Below, one piece after another: positions 39,284 to 48,213 of a stretch of 51,325 nt of DNA. This DNA is from Syntrophomonadaceae bacterium (GTDB taxonomy: Bacteria > Bacillota > DSM-12270 > Thermacetogeniales > Thermacetogeniaceae), in assembly GCA_012516535.1 (NCBI GenBank), contig JAAYWP010000085.1, positions 1 to 51,325 on the forward strand, read 5' to 3'. Under the pieces are notes generated by a model. That model had not been told where the DNA came from, searched no databases, and saw nothing but the letters and a program-made list of their open reading frames with translations. Position numbers and translations under genes: made by a program. Numbering within the stretch: the stretch's first letter is position 1; every line of letters begins with the position of its first letter.

Positions 39284-40300
39284 ATGAGTAATGGACACAG
39301 AGTAGCTATTGTTGGTGCAACAGGAGCTGTCGGCCAGGAACTATTGACAGTCCTAGAGGAAAGAAAATTCCCGATTGCTGAGTTGAAACTGCTGGCCAGT
39401 GCCAGATCAGAGGGGAAGAAAATCACATTTTGTGGTGAGGAGCTAACAGTTACTGAGGCAAAACCCTCTTCTTTTAAAAATGTGGATATAGCTTTTTTTG
39501 CTGGTGGGCCTGTCAGCAAAGAACTTGTACCTGAAGCGGTTAAAGAGGGTGCAGTAGCGATCGACAACAGCAGTGCCTTTCGGCTTGATCCTGATGTGCC
39601 TTTAGTGGTGCCGGAAGTAAACCCTGATGATGTGGAGAAACACCGGGGTATTATAGCAAACCCTAACTGCTCGACAACCATATTTGTTGTACCATTGAAG
39701 CCGCTACATGATGCAGCCCGAGTGAAAAGGGCTGTGGTCACTACTATGCAGGCTGTATCTGGGGCAGGAAAGGAAGCGATAGATGAATTATTGCTACAGA
39801 CAAAGCAGGTGATGGCAGGAGAAGATGTTCAGCAACCTAAGATCTTTCAACATCAGATCGCCTTTAATCTTATTCCACATATAGATGTTTTTGGTGATAA
39901 TAACTATTCCAGAGAAGAAATGAAACTGCTCAATGAAACCCGGAAAATTTTACATGACCCGGAGATACAGATCACAGCCACCACTGTAAGGGTGCCTGTG
40001 CTGCGCAGCCATTCTGAATCGGTTAATATAGAAACTGAAAAGGAGCTTACAGCAGAAGAGGCGAGGAAAATTTTAAATACTGCTCCTGGAGTAGTTGTAC
40101 AGGATGAACCGGAAAACAATGAGTACCCTATGCCCATATTTACATCATATCGGGATGAAGTTTTTGTGGGAAGAATAAGAAAAGACTATTCACAAAAAAA
40201 TGCACTTAATCTCTGGGTTGTTTCAGACCAGCTGCGAAAAGGCGCTGCGACCAATGCTGTTCAGATTGCCGAACTTATCCATAGAAGAAACCTGTTGTAA
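39284..40300 (+). CDS. asd: Aspartate-semialdehyde dehydrogenase
   Basis: Asd of 338 residues, making aspartate semialdehyde from aspartyl phosphate with NADPH. Motifs are VAIVGATGAVGQELL, the catalytic cysteine in ANPNCSTTIF, and QAVSGAGKEA. Starts at TTG 39278, TTG 39281 and ATG 39284 all follow GGAGG (39270-39274); ATG is preferred. In Bacillus an aspartokinase (dapG) lies between asd and dapA; it is missing here. Confidence 0.96.
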   Translation: MSNGHRVAIVGATGAVGQELLTVLEERKFPIAELKLLASARSEGKKITFCGEELTVTEAKPSSFKNVDIAFFAGGPVSKELVPEAVKEGAVAIDNSSAFRLDPDVPLVVPEVNPDDVEKHRGIIANPNCSTTIFVVPLKPLHDAARVKRAVVTTMQAVSGAGKEAIDELLLQTKQVMAGEDVQQPKIFQHQIAFNLIPHIDVFGDNNYSREEMKLLNETRKILHDPEIQITATTVRVPVLRSHSESVNIETEKELTAEEARKILNTAPGVVVQDEPENNEYPMPIFTSYRDEVFVGRIRKDYSQKNALNLWVVSDQLRKGAATNAVQIAELIHRRNLL

Positions 40301-40334
40301 GCGGATATAAATTTGAGAGTAAGGAGTGAGAAAG

Positions 40335-41219
40335 ATGAAGGGTTTTGGGCGTGTTTTAACTGCGATGATCACACCAATGACTGAGAACGGTGAGATAAAT
40401 TATGATGAAGCACATCGCTGCGCCTGTCATCTGGTGAATAATGGCTCCGATGGAATTGTTGTCTCCGGGACCACCGGGGAATCTCCTGTGCTGACTGATG
40501 AAGAGAAGTGCCGGCTGTTTGCAACCGTTAAGGAAGCAGCAGCAGGCAAGGCAGCGGTTATTGCAGGAACAGGTTCCAATAATACAGCTGCATCTATTGA
40601 ACTGACAAAAAGGGCGGAAGAGTTGGGCTGTGATGGGATTATGCTGGTAACGCCTTATTATAATAAGCCTAGCCAGGAGGGTCTCTATCAGCATTTTAAA
40701 GCAATTGCTTCAGAAACCAAGCTGCCGGTTATATTATATAATGTTCCGGGTCGTACCTCCTGCAACATGATGCCGGACACTGTTGCTAGATTAGCAGAGA
40801 TTGAAAATATCGTAGCAGTTAAGGAAGCCAGTGGAAATTTGGATCAAGTAGCAGAGATCAGAAGAAAAACACCAGCAGATTTCTTGATCTACAGTGGGGA
40901 TGATTCGCTGACTCTGCCTATGCTTTCTGTTGGCGGCTACGGTATCATCAGTGTTGCTTCCCATGTAGCAGGGAAGATGATCAAACAAATGGTAGAAGCC
41001 TATGTGGCCGGGGATGTTGAAACTGCAAAAGAACTACATTTAAAGCTATTTCCGCTCTTTAAAGTAATGTTTATTACCACTAACCCCGTTCCAGTAAAGG
41101 CTGCTGTAGAGCTGATCGGTATTAAAGCAGGTCCTCCCCGCCTGCCTCTGGTGAAGGCAACTGATCGAGAGATAGAGGCTGTAAAAAAAGTTTTGAAGGA
41201 TTTGAACATCCTTGCTTAG
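40335..41219 (+). CDS. dapA: 4-hydroxy-tetrahydrodipicolinate synthase
   Basis: DapA of 294 residues, condensing pyruvate with aspartate semialdehyde. The TIM-barrel signatures are GTTGESPVLTDEEK, the tyrosine motif YYNKPSQEGLYQHF and YNVPGRTSCNM, with the Schiff-base lysine in IVAVKEASGN. ATG 40335 is 8 nt from AAGGAG; a GTG at 40326 overlaps the ribosome site. Confidence 0.97.
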   Translation: MKGFGRVLTAMITPMTENGEINYDEAHRCACHLVNNGSDGIVVSGTTGESPVLTDEEKCRLFATVKEAAAGKAAVIAGTGSNNTAASIELTKRAEELGCDGIMLVTPYYNKPSQEGLYQHFKAIASETKLPVILYNVPGRTSCNMMPDTVARLAEIENIVAVKEASGNLDQVAEIRRKTPADFLIYSGDDSLTLPMLSVGGYGIISVASHVAGKMIKQMVEAYVAGDVETAKELHLKLFPLFKVMFITTNPVPVKAAVELIGIKAGPPRLPLVKATDREIEAVKKVLKDLNILA

Positions 41220-41223
41220 TTTC

Positions 41224-41252
41224 TTGTGTTTCATTGTAAATAGCGGTATAAT
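41224..41252 (+). promoter_or_regulatory. Sigma-A promoter upstream of rnj
   Basis: TTGTGT (41224-41229), 17 nt, perfect TATAAT (41247-41252). It lies before the terminator at 41282-41319, so transcripts must pass that terminator to reach rnj. Confidence 0.55.
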
Positions 41253-41281
41253 AGAATAATGAAAGGGAAACGGATGTTTTG

Positions 41282-41319
41282 AAACCTGCCTTTCGAGGAA
41301 TATTGAAGGTAGGTTTTTT
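41282..41319 (+). terminator. Terminator/attenuator in the rnj leader
   Basis: AAACCTGCCTT (41282-41292) pairs with AAGGTAGGTTT (41306-41316, one G-T pair), followed by T to 41319. It may simply end dapA, but its place 30 nt after a good promoter suggests an attenuator for RNase J. Confidence 0.7.
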
Positions 41320-41352
41320 CTTTGTGATTTTACAAAAGAAGGAGGTGAATTT

Positions 41353-43014
41353 ATGAGAGGGAATTGTCTAAAAATTATACCATTGGGTGGTCTTGGTGAG
41401 ATCGGCAAAAACATAACTGTGCTCAGGTTTAAGGAAGATATATTGGTTATTGACGGTGGGCTCATGTTCCCCGATGATGATATGCTGGGCATCGACCTGG
41501 TAATCCCTGATATAACATATCTTGTTGAGAATAAGGACAAGATCAGGGGGATTGTTTTGACCCATGGTCATGAGGATCATATTGGTGCAATGCCTTATAT
41601 TCTGCAGAAAATTACTGCACCTGTTTATGGTACAAAACTGACACTGGGATTATTGGATGCCAAGCTGAAAGAGAGCAGTTTTGTTGATCATGTTGAAACC
41701 CATTGTGTTTCGGTGGGTGATATAGTCAAGCTTGGGGTATTTAAAGTCGAGTTCATTCGGGTCAACCACAGTATTCCAGATGCTGTTGCCCTGGGGATCA
41801 GCACACCTGTGGGATTGGTAGTCCATACAGGTGATTTTAAGTTTGACCAGACCCCAGTAAATAATGAGGGAACTGACTACCATAAGTTTGCTGAATTAGG
41901 CAAAGAGGGAGTCCTTGTCTTGATGTCAGACAGCACCAATGCAGAAAGACAGGGATTTACATTATCTGAGCGGGTGGTAGCTGAAACCTTTGATCATACC
42001 TTCCGGAACGCTAAGGAAAGGATTATCATTGCCAGTTTTGCCTCCAATATTCACCGTATACAGCTGGCCATATCTACAGCAGCCAAATATAGAAGAAAGG
42101 TTGCAGTGGCGGGGCGAAGTATGGTGAATGTGGTGAATATTGCAAAAGATCTGGGCTATCTCGAAGTTCCATCAGACACCCTGATTGAACTTGAGGAGGT
42201 TCCACTGCTGCCCAAGAACAGGGTAGTCATTCTGACCACCGGAAGTCAAGGTGAACCCATGTCTGCCCTGACCAGAATGGCTATGTGTGAGCACAAGAGG
42301 ATTGAGATCGTTCCCGGTGATACAGTGATTATATCAGCGAGCCCTATTCCCGGTAATGAAAAAATGGTGCACAGGACCATTGATCATCTTTTCCGGCAAG
42401 GAGCAGAGGTGATTTATGAACCTTTTTCCGGTATTCACACCTCTGGTCATGGCAGCCAGGAAGAACTGAAACTGATGCTGAATCTTGTGAAACCCAAGTT
42501 TTTTGTCCCGGTTCATGGTGAATACCGGCATTTAATTAAACATGCTCAACTGGCACAGGATGTAGGGATTCCAGCCAGTAACATTTTTGTTGTAGAAAAC
42601 GGACGAGTTTTGGAGTTCACCCGAGAGCGCGGAACTGTTGGAGGAAGGGTGAGCTCTGGTAGAGTATTGGTAGATGGTTTTGGTGTGGGAGATGTGGGGA
42701 GCATTGTTCTCAGGGATAGAAAGCAGCTTTCCCAAGATGGGCTGGTCATTATTGTGATGACCATGAACCAGGAGAATGGTGAGATGATTGCTGGACCTGA
42801 TATTATATCCAGGGGCTTTGTTTATGTCAGAGAATCGGAGGAATTGATCGAGGAAGCCAAAGAACGGGTGCGCTCAATTCTCTATGAGTGTGAACGCCAA
42901 CAGATCACAGAATGGGCAGCTATTAAATCCATTGTCAGGGAAACAGTTGGCAAATACCTCTTTGAGAAGACAGGCAGAAGGCCGATGATCCTGCCGATCA
43001 TCATGGAGGTATAA
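41353..43014 (+). CDS. rnj: Ribonuclease J
   Basis: A metallo-beta-lactamase/beta-CASP ribonuclease of 553 residues, a main endo/5'-3' exonuclease in Firmicute mRNA decay. The zinc motif HGHEDH is at H71-H76. Other landmarks are the SDSTNAERQGFT stretch, the beta-CASP TTGSQGEPMSALTRMA, and SGHGSQEELKLML. A C-terminal domain follows (about 450-553). Ribosome site AAGGAGGTG. Position after dapA matches rnjB of Bacillus; I cannot tell J1 from J2, so I use rnj. Confidence 0.96.
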   Translation: MRGNCLKIIPLGGLGEIGKNITVLRFKEDILVIDGGLMFPDDDMLGIDLVIPDITYLVENKDKIRGIVLTHGHEDHIGAMPYILQKITAPVYGTKLTLGLLDAKLKESSFVDHVETHCVSVGDIVKLGVFKVEFIRVNHSIPDAVALGISTPVGLVVHTGDFKFDQTPVNNEGTDYHKFAELGKEGVLVLMSDSTNAERQGFTLSERVVAETFDHTFRNAKERIIIASFASNIHRIQLAISTAAKYRRKVAVAGRSMVNVVNIAKDLGYLEVPSDTLIELEEVPLLPKNRVVILTTGSQGEPMSALTRMAMCEHKRIEIVPGDTVIISASPIPGNEKMVHRTIDHLFRQGAEVIYEPFSGIHTSGHGSQEELKLMLNLVKPKFFVPVHGEYRHLIKHAQLAQDVGIPASNIFVVENGRVLEFTRERGTVGGRVSSGRVLVDGFGVGDVGSIVLRDRKQLSQDGLVIIVMTMNQENGEMIAGPDIISRGFVYVRESEELIEEAKERVRSILYECERQQITEWAAIKSIVRETVGKYLFEKTGRRPMILPIIMEV

Positions 43015-43022
43015 ATGGATGG

Positions 43023-43061
43023 AAAAACAGCCCTTAAATTAAAGGAACAGGGCTGTTTTTT
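43023..43061 (+). terminator. Bidirectional terminator between rnj and ylzJ
   Basis: AACAGCCCT (43026-43034) pairs with AGGGCTGTT (43049-43057), with A residues on the left and a T run on the right. It can end rnj on + and the tepA-ylzJ transcript on -. Confidence 0.8.
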
Positions 43062-43091
43062 CGTTAAACTATTGTTTGTTTTAACTAAACA

Positions 43092-43313
43092 TTAGTTAAT
43101 GCGAGTGGAGAGGGGGATCTGCTGTCCAGGCTGCAGTTCAGGCCGTAGATAAACACTGGGATCAGTGCTTTTCACCTGAACAATTTTTCCTAAGCCGATA
43201 CCCATCGGTTCAACTACTAGTGTTACTCCATCATATTCAATTTCCTGATAGGGTGAACCGCTGTCATCAGACAACAGAACCAGTTCCAAGGGGAGTGGTG
43301 TATATAATATCAA
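43092..43313 (-). CDS. ylzJ: YlzJ-like protein
   Basis: A 73-residue small protein ([20 protein letters not shown]; later [14 protein letters not shown]) of the YlzJ-like family found in spore formers. No function is known. The TTG start overlaps the tepA stop, so the two are coupled. In Bacillus ylzJ also accompanies tepA next to spoIIIE, which supports the assignment. Confidence 0.8.
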   Translation of the reverse strand: MILYTPLPLELVLLSDDSGSPYQEIEYDGVTLVVEPMGIGLGKIVQVKSTDPSVYLRPELQPGQQIPLSTRIN

Positions 43314-44038
43314 TGCAGATAATCTCCCTTCTTATTTTTTTCTTCTTTAATAAATTCCTGAAGTTTCTTGATGGCTTTGTTGATCCCTCCCACATCATCG
43401 ATCAGGCCAACCTCGACAGCATCTCTTCCCACTAGAACGGTTCCGATGTCTCTGGCCAGTTCCCCAGTTTGAAACATCAGTTCGCGAAATTTTGCTTCTG
43501 AAATGCAGGAGTGTTTTTCAACAAAACGAATAACCCTGTCCTGCATCTTATCCATATATTCATATGTTTGAGGAACACCGATCACCAGACCTGATAACCT
43601 AATGGGATGAATGGTCATTGTAGCTGTTTCAGCTATCAATGAATAACGGGCGCTTACAGCAATAGGGACACCTATAGAGTGTCCTCCACCGAGAACAAGG
43701 GAAACGGTTGGTTTTGTCATGCTGACAATGATCTCAGCAATGGCAAGGCCTGCCTCCACATCTCCTCCCACAGTATTTAAAATGATAAGCAGTCCCTCGA
43801 TCTCCGGATTCTGTTCAATGGCAACTAACTGGGGGATGATGTGTTCATATTTTGTTGTTTTATTTTGGGGTGGCAGGATTAAATGCCCTTCTATCTGTCC
43901 GATTATTGGCAAACAGTGTATATTTGTTTTAACAGTAGGTACATCTGTTTGGCCGAATTCTTTAATGGTATCGATTTTCTTTACTCCTTGTGTTTGTTTT
44001 CTTGGTTTGGGTGGTGTTGGTTCATGTTTGTCCTGCAT
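43310..44038 (-). CDS. tepA: ClpP-like serine protease TepA
   Basis: A 242-residue ClpP/crotonase-fold protease known as translocation-enhancing protein (YmfB), involved in sporulation or secretion and SASP turnover in Bacillus. A disordered Pro/Lys-rich N-terminus (1-35) precedes the core. Catalytic residues appear as S121 ([11 protein letters not shown]) and H144 (TIHPIRLSG); [16 protein letters not shown] is the oxyanion-side motif. No ATPase partner is needed in the family. Start ATG at 44038, 6 nt after AAGGGGG on the minus strand; a TTG at 44044 is closer to the site. Confidence 0.9.
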   Translation of the reverse strand: MQDKHEPTPPKPRKQTQGVKKIDTIKEFGQTDVPTVKTNIHCLPIIGQIEGHLILPPQNKTTKYEHIIPQLVAIEQNPEIEGLLIILNTVGGDVEAGLAIAEIIVSMTKPTVSLVLGGGHSIGVPIAVSARYSLIAETATMTIHPIRLSGLVIGVPQTYEYMDKMQDRVIRFVEKHSCISEAKFRELMFQTGELARDIGTVLVGRDAVEVGLIDDVGGINKAIKKLQEFIKEEKNKKGDYLH

Positions 44039-44119
44039 GTACAACCCCCTTCATTAATTGTTTATTTTTATTATGAACCATCGCAGATAAATAATGCAGT
44101 TTTCCGCTTCGCTTTGAAG

Positions 44120-44128
44120 TGTTATAAT
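44120..44128 (+). promoter_or_regulatory. Extended -10 promoter of spoIIIE/ftsK
   Basis: TGTTATAAT is a TG-N-TATAAT extended -10. The -35 at 17 nt (TTTTCC, 44100-44105) is weak. It lies in the divergent gap with tepA. Confidence 0.45.
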
Positions 44129-44161
44129 TTGGGATGATCAGGGAGAGGGGAAGTGAATTAT

Positions 44162-46357
44162 ATGCGAAGGAAGATGAAGAAGAGAAGCAACAATCAAGAC
44201 GGCCTAAAATATGAAATTTTAGGAGTAGCACTTTTTGCTCTGGCTATTTTTATTATTGTCAGTTTTTTTAAATCAACAGGTATTATCGGTAATTTGTTGG
44301 TCAGCCTGCTTACATTCTGTACAGGTAAAATAGGCTCTTTGCTCTTTGCTTTATTGCTCATATATTTTGCCTCTGTTAACTGTTGGCTGCGGCGTCCGTT
44401 TTTTGAAGGATCTCGAAGCATAGGAGCTGTACTGTTATTTACTGCTGTCTTGATTATTTTTCACCAACTTCTGCTCCCAGCTGATGTTTCCCGAAGTGAT
44501 GCCATTCCTATCCTTTACCAGGCTGGGCTGGAAGGAGAAGGAGGTGGCTTTTTGGGAGCTTTACTGAGTATAGCCTCTATCTACCTATTGGCACGACCAG
44601 GTACTATTATTCTCACCGCTGCTCTGTGCATCATCAGTCTGGTTATGCTGACCGGTGTTCCCTTTAGCCAGTTCATAAAATGGTTAGCTGAGTTTTTTGT
44701 TAGAGCCGGCTCTGTGCTGAAAGCTTGGTTGGAGCGCATTCTGTTTGTTGAAGAGGATTCTCCAGAAAAACCTGTTAAAATACAACGGGGGCCAGTGGAA
44801 AAGAAAAAAGAGGAACCAGTAATTGTAGACTATAATACACAACAGGAATCAGAAGACCTAATAGAAAAGGAAAATATTACAGAAGAACCGGAAACAGCTC
44901 ATTCTCAAAGAGAGGAAAAGGTAATTTCCTCCAGTGGTTTTGCTACACCTCCTCTTTCAATTTTGAAAAAGCCTATCAAGCTCAAGAGCAGTCGTTTGAA
45001 CAAAGAGTTGATTGAAAATGTGCGTATTCTTGAAGAAACACTGAACAACTTTGGGATCAAAGTTTGTGTCAGTGAGGTGCATAAAGGGCCAGCCATTACA
45101 AGGTATGAGATACAGCCGGCTCCAGGTGTAAAGGTAAGCAGAATCATGAGATTGGCAGATGATATTGCTCTTAGTTTAGCTGCTCCTGATGTGCGCATTG
45201 AGGCTCCTATTCCAGGAAAAGCCGCTATGGGTATTGAGGTGCCAAATAGGGAAATAGCAACTGTTTGTTTGCGTGAGATTTTGGAAACCACTGAATTCCA
45301 AGATGCAGCATCCAAACTTACCATTGCATTGGGTAAAGATATTGCCGGCAATCCTATTGTAGCGGACCTGACAAAAATGCCTCATCTCTTAATTGCTGGA
45401 GCAACAGGTTCTGGAAAAAGTGTCTGTCTCAATACCATAATCTGCAGCATACTTTACAAAGCCAACCCCAGTGAAGTGAAACTGCTGCTCATCGATCCCA
45501 AGATGGTGGAATTGATAACCTATAACGGGATCCCACACCTCTTAGCACCAGTGGTAACAGATCCGAAAAAGTCCGCTGGAGCCCTTAGATGGGTGGTCAA
45601 GGAGATGGAAAAACGCTATGAACTCTTTTCATCTCTAGGAGTACGGGATATAACCAAATACAATGCTCAAATAATGCTCCAAAACTCCGAGGAGCAGCCT
45701 ATGCCTTATATTGTTGTGGTGATTGATGAGTTGTCTGACCTGATGATGATTGCACCGGTCGATGTGGAGGATGCCATCTGTAGACTGGCTCAGATGGCTA
45801 GGGCTGCAGGGATTCATTTAGTCATCGCCACACAGCGTCCTTCTGTTGATGTAATCACCGGTGTAATTAAAGCAAACATTCCTTCACGCATTGCTTTTGC
45901 AGTGTCCTCTCAGATCGATTCAAGAACCATTTTAGATATGAATGGGGCGGAAAAGCTGTTGGGAAGAGGGGATATGCTCTTTATGCCGGTAAGCGCCATT
46001 AAACCGATACGCATACAGGGTGCTCTGGTTACAGAGTCAGAGGTAGAGGATATTGTTAAATATCTTGTCAATCAAGGGACTCCTACATATGTTTCTGAAT
46101 TTCCTGAACAGCAGGAAGAAATGCAAAAAGAGGATGATTATGAAGATGAACTGTTTTTTGATGCAGCAAAACTGGTTATTGAAATGGGGCAGGCCTCTTC
46201 ATCTTTACTGCAGAGGCGTTTGCGCATCGGTTATGCCAGAGCAGCCCGCTTAATTGACATGCTGGAGGCAAAAGGTATAGTCGGGCCCTTTGAAGGATCG
46301 AAACCCAGAGAAGTGTTAATGACAGCTGAGCAGTTTTACAGATATTTTGAAAAATAA
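44162..46357 (+). CDS. spoIIIE: DNA translocase FtsK/SpoIIIE
   Basis: A septal DNA pump of 731 residues that moves chromosomes through the division or sporulation septum. Four to five N-terminal membrane helices (about 20-180) are followed by an acidic linker (200-260), then the alpha/beta motor with Walker [10 protein letters not shown] (K419), Walker [15 protein letters not shown], and the C-terminal gamma winged helix ([20 protein letters not shown]) that reads polarity sequences. GTG 44153 is also in frame; ATG 44162 fits the GAGGGG site better. Confidence 0.95.
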   Translation: MRRKMKKRSNNQDGLKYEILGVALFALAIFIIVSFFKSTGIIGNLLVSLLTFCTGKIGSLLFALLLIYFASVNCWLRRPFFEGSRSIGAVLLFTAVLIIFHQLLLPADVSRSDAIPILYQAGLEGEGGGFLGALLSIASIYLLARPGTIILTAALCIISLVMLTGVPFSQFIKWLAEFFVRAGSVLKAWLERILFVEEDSPEKPVKIQRGPVEKKKEEPVIVDYNTQQESEDLIEKENITEEPETAHSQREEKVISSSGFATPPLSILKKPIKLKSSRLNKELIENVRILEETLNNFGIKVCVSEVHKGPAITRYEIQPAPGVKVSRIMRLADDIALSLAAPDVRIEAPIPGKAAMGIEVPNREIATVCLREILETTEFQDAASKLTIALGKDIAGNPIVADLTKMPHLLIAGATGSGKSVCLNTIICSILYKANPSEVKLLLIDPKMVELITYNGIPHLLAPVVTDPKKSAGALRWVVKEMEKRYELFSSLGVRDITKYNAQIMLQNSEEQPMPYIVVVIDELSDLMMIAPVDVEDAICRLAQMARAAGIHLVIATQRPSVDVITGVIKANIPSRIAFAVSSQIDSRTILDMNGAEKLLGRGDMLFMPVSAIKPIRIQGALVTESEVEDIVKYLVNQGTPTYVSEFPEQQEEMQKEDDYEDELFFDAAKLVIEMGQASSSLLQRRLRIGYARAARLIDMLEAKGIVGPFEGSKPREVLMTAEQFYRYFEK

Positions 46358-46363
46358 AAGGGA

Positions 46364-46393
46364 TTGAATTCTAATCATAGAATTAGTTATGAT
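46364..46393 (+). promoter_or_regulatory. Putative promoter of the HTH-PfkB gene
   Basis: TTGAAT (46364-46369), 18 nt, TATGAT (46388-46393). The spacer is filled by the palindrome at 46367-46384. Confidence 0.45.
46367..46384. promoter_or_regulatory. Perfect palindrome, possible operator
   Basis: AATTCTA (46367-46373), ATCA, TAGAATT (46378-46384): a perfect 7-bp inverted repeat over the -35/-10 spacer of the next gene. The position suits a repressor site, perhaps for the HTH protein that follows. It is longer than, and different in the centre from, the CodY box (AATTTTCWGAAAATT). Confidence 0.45.
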
Positions 46394-46450
46394 ATATGCA
46401 AACAATATTAAATATTTCTACAGCTTTTGTTAAGATGTAAGGGGTTGCCA

Positions 46451-47434
46451 ATGGCCTATTTGACAAAAAGGGAAAAGGAAATACTTACTTATCTAAAAAA
46501 AGACCCTACCATTTCCCAGGAGGAACTGGCCAAAAAGCTAAAAATTACACGGTCTGCTGCAGCTGTACATATTTCCAATCTAATGCGCAAAGGATTTATC
46601 TTAGGTAGGGGTTATATTCTTGATGAAAGATCAGAGGTTCTTATCGCAGGCAAATCCTGGTTAGAGATAAGCGCTCAAGTAAAGGACTCTACTATTGATC
46701 TTTCCTGTGGTGGTATAGGTTTTCTTCTGGCTGTGGAATTGGCCAAGCAGCAGTTGACACCGACCTTGTTTACTGTACTGGGCAATGATGATGTGGGAGA
46801 TCATATTTACCAGCAACTCCAGGAAAAAGGGGTTAATGTTCAGCATATTATCCGCTCACACAGTTATTCTACACCCAAGCGATTAATTGTAAGGAAAGGG
46901 GCTAGCGAACTATATCAAATTACTGCAATAAAAGTCTATAATTTTAGCAAAGATGAAAAAAAGAAGTGGGAAGATCTTTTACATTCAGCGAAAGTTCTTC
47001 TGATCGACAGCTCTTTCGAACAATTAATTGAGGGATTATTTGAGCAAATCAAGGAATATGATTTGTTTACATCTATTGTCGGAGCTTCACTTAACTGGTC
47101 TAAAGAGAAGGGGTTTACCAGATTACCTCAAGTCTTTTTGGTATGCGATGAGAATGAGTTATATAGTTTTGCAGGAGGTTTTCAATTAGGACTGCCTGAG
47201 ACATCATTTTCTGTTTGTCAGAAAATAGCTGATCAGGGTCTCGCAGCATTGGTGGTTATCTTTCCACAGCAAGGAGTAGTGCTATCTACCAAAAATGAAA
47301 CCCTTTTTCTTCCCGCTTCACCGCTCAAAGGAACAGGAAACGTGATGAGTGTTGTGACTGGGATTGCGGGAGGACTGGCAGCTGGTTACGGATTCCGTCA
47401 GGCTACACGCCGTGCTATGGGAAAAAGTTTATAA
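46451..47434 (+). CDS. Winged-helix/PfkB-fold fusion, probable pseudokinase regulator
   Basis: A 327-residue protein. Residues 1-60 form a winged helix (LTKREKEILTYLKKDPTISQ, EELAKKLKITRSAAAVHISN), the rest a ribokinase/PfkB-like domain (FTVLGNDDVGDHIYQQLQEK). In active PfkB kinases (with PsuK-type HTH fusions) the anion-hole motif is G-A-G-D; here it is G294-T-G-N297, so the catalytic aspartate is Asn. The early G-G-x-x-x-N motif is also changed (CGGIGFLLAVELA). It may sense a nucleoside or sugar and regulate genes without phosphorylating. ATG 46451 is 6 nt after AAGGGG. It lies between spoIIIE and rodZ. Confidence 0.8.
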   Translation: MAYLTKREKEILTYLKKDPTISQEELAKKLKITRSAAAVHISNLMRKGFILGRGYILDERSEVLIAGKSWLEISAQVKDSTIDLSCGGIGFLLAVELAKQQLTPTLFTVLGNDDVGDHIYQQLQEKGVNVQHIIRSHSYSTPKRLIVRKGASELYQITAIKVYNFSKDEKKKWEDLLHSAKVLLIDSSFEQLIEGLFEQIKEYDLFTSIVGASLNWSKEKGFTRLPQVFLVCDENELYSFAGGFQLGLPETSFSVCQKIADQGLAALVVIFPQQGVVLSTKNETLFLPASPLKGTGNVMSVVTGIAGGLAAGYGFRQATRRAMGKSL

Positions 47435-47450
47435 GCTTGAGGGGGTTATT

Positions 47451-48170
47451 ATGAAAATAGGAGAACTGTTGCGAGCAGAGCGTGAGAATAAAGGGCTGTC
47501 TTTATTTGATGTAGAAGAGAAAACAAAGATCAGAGCAAAATATCTGCAGGCTTTAGAGGAGGAGAATTTCGAGGAAATACCGGGAGAGGCTTATCGTATA
47601 GGTTTTCTGCGCAATTATGCTCTCTTTCTCGAGCTTGATCCTGAGCCGCTCCTATATCAATATAGAGCACAACATAAGAGAAATGAGCTAGATTCACTGC
47701 ACTCTCTCATTGAACAACAACGAAGAGCAAAAACTGGGGAAGCAAAATCAGAATCTTTTGGCAGAACAAAACTGGGCTATGCATTAATTGCAATTATTAT
47801 TTTTACCGCTGCATTTCTTTATTTTAGTAGTTTAAATGGGGAGAATCCGCCGATACAAGAGCAAAACCCACCTGTAGCAGAGGAAGAGCAGAAAGAACCA
47901 GAACAAGCTGAAGCCCCACCCCAGCCGGAAATTATAACCCTGGAAATAGTGGGCAAACAGCAGTGCTGGACAGAGGTAAGGGTTGATGGGACTGTACAAT
48001 TTAGTGGCCATATTTACCCCGGCGATACCAAGAGTTTCGAAGCAGAGGATTCCATACAGTTGACATTAGGAAATGCTGGTGGAGTTGATTTGATATATAA
48101 TGGCAAGAAAGAGCCTCCTCCAGGCAAAGCCGGGGAAGTGGTGAACAAGGAATACAAGAGAATTGAGTAG
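47451..48170 (+). CDS. rodZ: RodZ-like cell-shape protein (YmfM)
   Basis: A 239-residue RodZ-type protein. A cytoplasmic HTH_25 domain covers 1-70 (MKIGELLRAERENKGLSLFD at the start), one membrane helix lies at about 108-127, then a Pro/Glu-rich linker and an extracytoplasmic DUF4115 domain (about 155-235). RodZ ties MreB to the elongation machinery. ATG 47451 follows GGGGG; an upstream in-frame ATG at 47364 would overlap the previous gene. Confidence 0.92.
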   Translation: MKIGELLRAERENKGLSLFDVEEKTKIRAKYLQALEEENFEEIPGEAYRIGFLRNYALFLELDPEPLLYQYRAQHKRNELDSLHSLIEQQRRAKTGEAKSESFGRTKLGYALIAIIIFTAAFLYFSSLNGENPPIQEQNPPVAEEEQKEPEQAEAPPQPEIITLEIVGKQQCWTEVRVDGTVQFSGHIYPGDTKSFEAEDSIQLTLGNAGGVDLIYNGKKEPPPGKAGEVVNKEYKRIE

Positions 48171-48213
48171 TTGGTAGAGACTAAAACAATGAACGAAGAA
48201 AGGTATCTAATCT

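Noticed and set aside
39232-39291. A 19-codon frame (MSNSDLIMSQRLQEVIVDE) before asd
   Set aside because: Its AGGAGG is about 14 nt away, it overlaps the asd start, and nothing suggests a lysine or threonine leader peptide.
46367-46384. CodY box before the HTH-PfkB gene
   Set aside because: The half sites resemble it but the palindrome is 18 nt with a different centre, so it was listed as an unassigned operator.
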